Shown here one piece after another: positions 6,456-10,439 of a stretch of 10,439 bases of DNA. The DNA lies in contig CALCWL010000500.1 of NCBI GenBank assembly GCA_937906285.1, positions 1 through 10,439 on the forward strand, written 5' to 3'. The position numbers were made by a program, and so were the translations under genes. Source of the DNA: an uncultured Rhodanobacter sp. (lineage in GTDB: Bacteria; Pseudomonadota; Gammaproteobacteria; Xanthomonadales; Rhodanobacteraceae). Numbering within the stretch: the first letter of the stretch is position 1; every line of letters begins with the position of its first letter. The notes beneath the pieces are model-generated. The model had not been told where the DNA came from. It did no database searches and saw only the letters and a list, made by a program, of their open reading frames with translations.

Positions 6456-6974
6456 GACGATCCAGTGCACGGCGTTGGCGACCTGCTCGTCGGTGAGCGC
6501 GGGGTTGCCGCCCTTCGGCGGCATGAAGTTGCCGTCGGGACCGTGGTAGCCCTCGATCGCGTGCTTGACCAGCACGTCGATGCCCTGCTTGATGCGCGGG
6601 CCCCACATGGACTTATCGCCCAGCTTCGGCGCACCAGCGATGCCGGCGGTGTGGCAGCTGGTGCACAGGTGATCGTAGATTTGCTTGCCGTCGGTGGTGC
6701 CGCCGTAGGCCACCTGGGAGGCGGCGGCCTTGGCGGCCTCGTCCGCGGCAGCCTGCATGGCGGCGCGACCGGTGTCGCCGGCGTAGACAGCGCCAGCCGG
6801 AGCGATCCGCGCGGCGACCGTGGCCGGATGGTTCGGATTGGTTTCCTTGGGTTCGCTGTTGTTGATCGCCAGAGCGGACAACACGAGGACCACGGTAAGG
6901 ACCATCAGTGCGCCGATGGTCAGCGAGAACTGACGCAGGAAGCCCTGGTCGGATTTGCTAAGGGGACCGCTCAC
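6441..6974 (-). CDS. Membrane-anchored c5-type cytochrome
   Basis: The product of 177 residues is a single-haem cytochrome c. It has a haem-binding CTSCH at 104-108 and a distal methionine ligand in FMPPKGG (Met151), the arrangement of the c5 family, with LTDEQVANAVHWIVDQAK as the usual final helix. An uncleaved-looking hydrophobic segment (about 19-38, TIGALMVLTVVLVLSALAI) anchors it in the inner membrane, with the haem domain in the periplasm; an Ala-rich linker (60-90) joins them. It probably carries electrons between respiratory complexes and a terminal oxidase. I chose the GTG at 6974 because AGGAG lies 7 nt upstream on the minus strand, and the frame upstream of it (to 7079) lacks coding character. 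An intrinsic terminator follows the stop. No oxidase or maturation genes are close by, so it is likely a lone transcription unit. Confidence 0.9.
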   Translation of the reverse strand: MSGPLSKSDQGFLRQFSLTIGALMVLTVVLVLSALAINNSEPKETNPNHPATVAARIAPAGAVYAGDTGRAAMQAAADEAAKAAASQVAYGGTTDGKQIYDHLCTSCHTAGIAGAPKLGDKSMWGPRIKQGIDVLVKHAIEGYHGPDGNFMPPKGGNPALTDEQVANAVHWIVDQAK

Positions 6975-7448
6975 GCACGTACTCCTGTCAATGGGCGGGC
7001 TTGGACCGCCTTGTTGCCTTACCGTCACGCCGGAATCGCGAAACCGTTGCAGCCGCCAGGGTCGAAAGCCTCGATGCACCCCAACCCCTGCTGTCGGTGT
7101 CCGGATCGCACCCTCGGGGGCGCGCTGGCGACCAGTCCGGTATTATAAACGAAGCGCCCGACAAGTTTCAGGGTGACCGGATCGCCTGTATGCCGATGCG
7201 GTGCCCGGAACGTTCTGCACTCGGTCCGGTCTGCCGAGAGTCTTCGGGCTTTGGTCGGTCGGGCTGCGGTTCCCTGCAGCGGGCCGCAAAACCCTGCCAT
7301 CGGTCATGTCCCACCCCTGCCGACCGGCATTGTTCAAAGCGGTTGCCGTACACCTATGCTCTGTCCATGCGGGCACGTTTGCCCACGAGGTGCCTGCGGT
7401 GACGGCCTTTCCCGGCTGCTTGCCCCCGGTTCAATCCAGGAGTTCCAC
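6975..7448. other. 474-bp non-coding region between cytochrome and efflux genes
   Basis: This is the divergent spacer. It holds a perfect TATAAT for the minus strand, short inverted repeats such as GAACGTTC (7208-7215) and GGGCA-CGTT-TGCCC (7371-7384), and the ribosome site of the efflux adaptor. No open frame in it has convincing coding features: the candidates are short, Arg/Pro/Cys-rich and lack good ribosome sites. No tRNA or known RNA motif was recognised. The minus-strand leader from the TATAAT to the cytochrome start is about 160 nt, long enough to hold regulatory RNA structure. Confidence 0.6.
7142..7147 (-). promoter_or_regulatory. Consensus -10 hexamer, likely cytochrome promoter
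   Basis: On the minus strand this reads TATAAT exactly, embedded in CGTTTATAATACC in otherwise GC-rich DNA. No good TTGACA-like -35 lies 16-18 bp upstream. The TTGTCG 11 bp away is too close. The same bases read TATTAT or TATAAA on the plus strand, so it might instead serve the efflux operon. Confidence 0.4.
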
Positions 7449-8666
7449 ATGTCGCGTTTTTGGAAGATCGCGTTGATCGTGCTGGCGGTGGTCGTGATCG
7501 CCGTGATCGGCATCCGCGTGTTGCACAAACCCGCCGATGGCGCGGCCAAGGGCGCCAATGGCAAGGGCGGCGACACGCCGCCGGTGCCGGTGACCGTGGT
7601 GCCGGTGGTCAAGCAGAACGTGCCGGTGTACCTGACTGCGCTGGGCACGGTGCAGGCGCTCAACACGGTGACGGTGCTGCCGCAGGTCTCGGGGCGGCTG
7701 CTCAGCATCGAGTTCACCGAGGGGCAGCCGGTGAAGAAGGGCCAGGTGCTGGCGCGCATCGACCCGCGCACCTTCCAGGCCAACTATGACCAGGCGGTTG
7801 CCCGGCGCAAGCAGGACCAGTCGCTGCTTGCCACCGCGCGCAGCAACTACCAGCGCACGCAGGATCCGAAGTACAGCCAGTACGTGGCCAAGATCGACCA
7901 GGTCACCCAGAAGAACACCGTGGCCCAGTACGAGGCGGCGGTGGCGGCCGACGAGGCCGCGGTGCGCGATGCCAAGGTCCAGCTCGATTACACCGAGATC
8001 CGCTCGCCGATTGACGGCCTGGCCGGCATCCGCGCGGTCGACCCGGGCAACGTGGTGACCACCTCCAGCGCGATCGTCACGCTGACCCAGCTGCACCCGA
8101 TCAACGTCATGTTCACCCTGCCCGAGCAGAACCTGGACATGGTGCGCAGCGCGGCGCAGGGCGGCAAGCCGCTGGAGGTCACCGCGCTCGATCGCGTCGA
8201 TGCCCATCCGATCGCGAGCGGCGGCGTGCTCAAGGTGATCGACAACCAGATCGACACCAGCACCGGCACGTTCCGCCTGAAGTCGGAGTTCGGCAACGAG
8301 CACGACGAGTTGTGGCCGGGCCAGTTCGTCAACGTGCGGCTGCTGGTGAACACCGTCGACGGCGGCCTGGTGATCCCCTCGCAGGGCGTGCAGCGCGGGC
8401 CGGACGGCGACTACGTCTACCTGGTGCAGGGCGACAACACGGTCAAGATGCAGACCATCGTGGTGGCCGGCGAAGTGGGCGACAGCCACGTGATGGTCGG
8501 CAGCGGACTCAAGGTCGGCGACAAGGTGGTGACCGAAGGCCAGTTCCGGCTCAAGCCCGGCAGCAAGGTCAATCCGCTCAAGCCGGGCGAAGTGCCGGCC
8601 GCGCCCACCGCGGCGGAATTGCAGAAGTCCAAGCAGGACAACAAGGGTGGCCGCGGTCGCCACTGA
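7449..8666 (+). CDS. mdtA: RND efflux periplasmic adaptor (membrane-fusion protein), MdtA type
   Basis: The adaptor links an inner-membrane RND permease to an outer-membrane channel. The 405-residue product starts with a hydrophobic segment (about 7-25) without a lipobox cysteine, so it is anchored or cleaved as a Sec signal, and faces the periplasm. A Gly/Lys linker (28-46) follows. The barrel-sandwich/lipoyl half is GTVQALNTVTVLPQVSGRLL (67-86) with EFTEGQPVKKGQVLARIDP (88-106); the coiled-coil hairpin spans about 110-175; the second lipoyl half is DYTEIRSPIDGLAGIRAVDPG (180-200). Beta-barrel landmarks are THPI-type QLHPINVMFTLPE (214-226) and DNQIDTSTGTFRLK (265-278). It lines up with Escherichia coli MdtA throughout. 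AGGAG lies 6 nt before the ATG at 7449. The permease gene follows after 84 bp in the same direction, so the two form an operon. A few Lys/Arg/Gly residues end the chain. Confidence 0.92.
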   Translation: MSRFWKIALIVLAVVVIAVIGIRVLHKPADGAAKGANGKGGDTPPVPVTVVPVVKQNVPVYLTALGTVQALNTVTVLPQVSGRLLSIEFTEGQPVKKGQVLARIDPRTFQANYDQAVARRKQDQSLLATARSNYQRTQDPKYSQYVAKIDQVTQKNTVAQYEAAVAADEAAVRDAKVQLDYTEIRSPIDGLAGIRAVDPGNVVTTSSAIVTLTQLHPINVMFTLPEQNLDMVRSAAQGGKPLEVTALDRVDAHPIASGGVLKVIDNQIDTSTGTFRLKSEFGNEHDELWPGQFVNVRLLVNTVDGGLVIPSQGVQRGPDGDYVYLVQGDNTVKMQTIVVAGEVGDSHVMVGSGLKVGDKVVTEGQFRLKPGSKVNPLKPGEVPAAPTAAELQKSKQDNKGGRGRH

Positions 8667-8678
8667 TGTCGGCGTGAT

Positions 8679-8697
8679 CCCGCGGCACTGCCGCGGG
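8679..8697 (+). repeat. Hairpin between adaptor and permease genes
   Basis: CCCGCGGC and GCCGCGGG form a perfect 8-bp stem over an ACT loop, 12 bp after the adaptor stop. No T-tract follows, so it need not terminate. In such operons an intercistronic hairpin often sets different mRNA stability for the genes on either side; that role is inferred. Confidence 0.5.
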
Positions 8698-8715
8698 CTG
8701 GCGCGCGTCTCGAAC

Positions 8716-8729
8716 GCGGCAGCTGCCGC
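8716..8729. repeat. 14-nt perfect palindrome before the permease
   Basis: GCGGCAGCTGCCGC is self-complementary and lies 21 bp upstream of the permease ATG. Near the translation start it could fold in mRNA or, as DNA, bind a dimeric regulator. No consensus is recognised. Confidence 0.35.
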
Positions 8730-8750
8730 TCCACTTCGTCACGGATAGTC

Positions 8751-10439
8751 ATGGGCTTCTCCACCCTCTTCATTCGCCGCCCGATCGCCACCTCGCTGCT
8801 GATGGTGGCGGTGCTGCTGCTCGGCATCCTGGGCTTCCGCCAGCTGCCGGTGTCGGCGCTGCCGGAGATCGAGGCGCCCAGCCTGGTGGTGACCACGCAG
8901 TATCCGGGCGCCAGCGCCACCACCATGGCGACGCTGATCACCACGCCGCTGGAGCGCAACCTGGGGCAGATTTCCGGCCTCAGCATGATGAGCTCGGATT
9001 CGTCCGCGGGCCTGTCCACCATCGTGCTGCAGTTCAACATGGGCCGCGACATCGACATCGCCGCGCAGGACGTGCAGGCGGCGATCAACCAGGCCAAGGG
9101 CACGCTGCCGGGCAACCTGCCGTATCCGCCGGTGTACAACCGGGTCAACCCGGCCGACGCGCCGATCCTCACCCTGGCGCTGCAGTCGGACAGCCGCCCG
9201 CTGCGCGACGTCAATGACCTGGCCGACTCGATCCTGGCGCAGAAGCTGTCGCAGGTGCAGGGCGTGGGCCTGGTCTCGATCGCCGGCAACGTGCGCCCGG
9301 CCGTGCGCATCCAGGTCAACCCGGCGCAGCTGGCCAACCTCGGCCTGACCATGGAGGACGTGCGCAGCGCACTGACCCAGGCCAACGTCAATGCGCCCAA
9401 GGGCACGCTGAACGGCAAGACGCAGAGCTACTCGATCGGCACCAACGACCAGCTGGCCGATGCCGAGCAGTACAAGAACACCATCATCAGCTACAAGAAC
9501 AACTCGCCGGTGCGTCTGTCCGACGTGGCCAGGGTGGTCGACGGCGTGGAGAACGACCAGCTCGCCGCGTGGGCCAACGGCAAGCCGGCGGTGCTGCTGG
9601 ACGTGCGCCGCCAGCCCGGCGCCAACATCGTGCAGACGGTGGAGCAGATCCGCCGCATCCTGCCCGAGCTGCGCAACGCGCTGCCGGCCGACGTGCACCT
9701 GGACGTGTTCGCCGACCGCACGGTGACCATCCGCGCCTCGGTGCACGACGTGGAGTTCACCCTGATCCTCACCGTGTTCCTGGTGGTGGGCGTGATCTTC
9801 GTGTTCCTGCGCCGGCTGTGGGCCACCATCATCCCGGCCACCGCAGTGCCGCTGTCGCTGCTGGGCACGTTCGGGGTGATGAGTTTCACCGGCATGTCGC
9901 TGGACAACCTCTCGCTGATGGCATTGACGGTGGCCACCGGCTTCGTGGTCGACGATGCGATCGTGATGATCGAGAACATCGTGCGCTACATCGAACAGGG
10001 CAAGAGCGGCAAGGAGGCGGCCGAGCTCGGCGCGAAGGAGATCGGCTTCACCGTGCTGTCGCTGACCGTGTCGCTGGTGGCGGTGTTCCTGCCGCTGCTG
10101 CTGATGCCCGGCGTCACCGGCCGGCTGTTCCACGAGTTCGCCTGGGTGCTGACCATCGCGGTGAGCATCTCGATGCTGGTGTCGTTGACGCTGACGCCGA
10201 TGATGTGTGCCTACCTGCTCAAGCCCGACCAGTTGCCGGAAGGCGACGACGCGCACGAGCGCCATGCCGCCGCCGGCATGCGCACCGTGTGGGCGCGCAC
10301 CGTGCACGTGTACGAGAACTCGCTGGACTGGGTGCTGGATCACCAGCGCCTGACCATGCTGGTGGCCGGTGCCGCGGTGGTGCTGACCGTGTTCCTGTAC
10401 ATCGCGATCCCCAAGGGCCTGCTGCCCGAGCAGGACACC
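8751..10439 (+). CDS. RND efflux permease (HAE1, MdtB/MdtC type), N-terminal 563 residues
   Basis: This is the proton-driven inner-membrane transporter of a tripartite drug efflux pump; it is cut by the window end at codon 563 of about 1,020-1,040. Residues 1-30 hold the first transmembrane helix after FIRRPIATSLLM. The porter domain follows (about 35-330), with QYPGAS (50-55), TTPLERNLGQI (64-74), DVQAAINQAKGTLP (107-120) and ANVNAPKGTL (211-220). The helix-4 proton-relay pair is Asp401-Asp402 in TGFVVDDAIVMIENI (396-410). EIGFTVLSLTVSLVAVFLPLL and SLTLTPMMCAYLL match later helices. It is similar to both MdtB and MdtC of Escherichia coli; from this segment I cannot say which, so no symbol is given. 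Start ATG at 8751 has a weak GGA-type ribosome site. A second permease or an outer-membrane factor may lie beyond the edge. Confidence 0.95.
   Translation, partial: MGFSTLFIRRPIATSLLMVAVLLLGILGFRQLPVSALPEIEAPSLVVTTQYPGASATTMATLITTPLERNLGQISGLSMMSSDSSAGLSTIVLQFNMGRDIDIAAQDVQAAINQAKGTLPGNLPYPPVYNRVNPADAPILTLALQSDSRPLRDVNDLADSILAQKLSQVQGVGLVSIAGNVRPAVRIQVNPAQLANLGLTMEDVRSALTQANVNAPKGTLNGKTQSYSIGTNDQLADAEQYKNTIISYKNNSPVRLSDVARVVDGVENDQLAAWANGKPAVLLDVRRQPGANIVQTVEQIRRILPELRNALPADVHLDVFADRTVTIRASVHDVEFTLILTVFLVVGVIFVFLRRLWATIIPATAVPLSLLGTFGVMSFTGMSLDNLSLMALTVATGFVVDDAIVMIENIVRYIEQGKSGKEAAELGAKEIGFTVLSLTVSLVAVFLPLLLMPGVTGRLFHEFAWVLTIAVSISMLVSLTLTPMMCAYLLKPDQLPEGDDAHERHAAAGMRTVWARTVHVYENSLDWVLDHQRLTMLVAGAAVVLTVFLYIAIPKGLLPEQDT

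Noticed and set aside
4892..6634. A 580-codon minus-strand frame reading through acpH into the hydrolase
   Set aside because: Only the part from 5587 down matches the hydrolase family. The upstream extension is antisense to acpH and lies across a palindromic spacer.
6975..7140. Possible 6S, SRP or RNase P RNA in the long spacer
   Set aside because: None of the conserved motifs of these RNAs are visible in either strand.
7330..7360. TTGTTC and TATGCT as a promoter for the efflux operon
   Set aside because: The spacer is 19 bp and both hexamers are mediocre, so I do not list it as a feature.
7001..7402. Short plus-strand and minus-strand frames in the cytochrome-efflux spacer
   Set aside because: Arg/Pro/Cys-rich, no ribosome sites and no family similarity that I recognise. 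I treat the region as non-coding.
7431..8663. A 410-codon minus-strand frame opposite the efflux adaptor
   Set aside because: The plus-strand adaptor has clear MdtA motifs; this is its antisense shadow.
8739..10343. A 534-codon open frame on the minus strand, His/Arg/Gln-rich
   Set aside because: It is exactly antisense to the RND permease, which has strong family motifs. Long antisense frames are expected in GC-rich genes with G/C third positions; the composition matches no real protein.

Overview
The window is GC-rich, densely coded chromosomal DNA from a Gram-negative proteobacterium. Periplasmic and inner-membrane proteins (a secreted M20 amidohydrolase, a membrane-anchored c5-type cytochrome, an RND efflux pump) and the mix of HemF, GpmA, ZapE and AcpH point to a gammaproteobacterium. 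The overall flavour suggests Xanthomonadales, perhaps Rhodanobacteraceae; that is an inference from gene content and composition, not a proof. I see no phage, transposon, CRISPR or plasmid functions.

Layout. Positions 1-243 carry the 3' end of hemF (oxygen-dependent coproporphyrinogen III oxidase). It converges, across a strong hairpin, on a minus-strand gene for a small exported protein built of seven 18-19-residue VNG repeats (286-942). Divergent from that is gpmA (1121-1864, phosphoglycerate mutase), then a CcdC/DUF1453-like membrane protein (1979-2536). A minus-strand block follows in the order of transcription 5587->2556: an alpha/beta hydrolase of the COG2945 type, zapE 7 bp behind it, and after 73 bp an exported M20D amidohydrolase. 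Only 36 bp from the hydrolase start, acpH (5624-6214, ACP phosphodiesterase) runs the other way. A 226-bp spacer rich in palindromes ends in a clear intrinsic terminator for a minus-strand c5-type cytochrome (6441-6974). After a 474-bp non-coding stretch comes an RND efflux operon of the MdtA-MdtB/C type: a membrane-fusion protein (7449-8666) and an RND permease (from 8751) that runs off the end of the window.

How the genes relate. Most are unconnected housekeeping functions. Real functional units are the efflux pair and, probably, the hydrolase-zapE operon. hemF and the cytochrome share only a loose haem theme and are far apart.

Most noteworthy. (1) ZapE appears to lack a block of roughly 60 residues near its C-terminus, with the reading frame preserved and the final SRL-EMQSEEYL motif intact. 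(2) The VNG-repeat exported protein is a regular predicted beta-helix of unknown function. (3) Two strong palindromes lie between the efflux adaptor and permease genes. I did not find evidence for a new multi-gene system, and I regard the window as mostly ordinary core genome.
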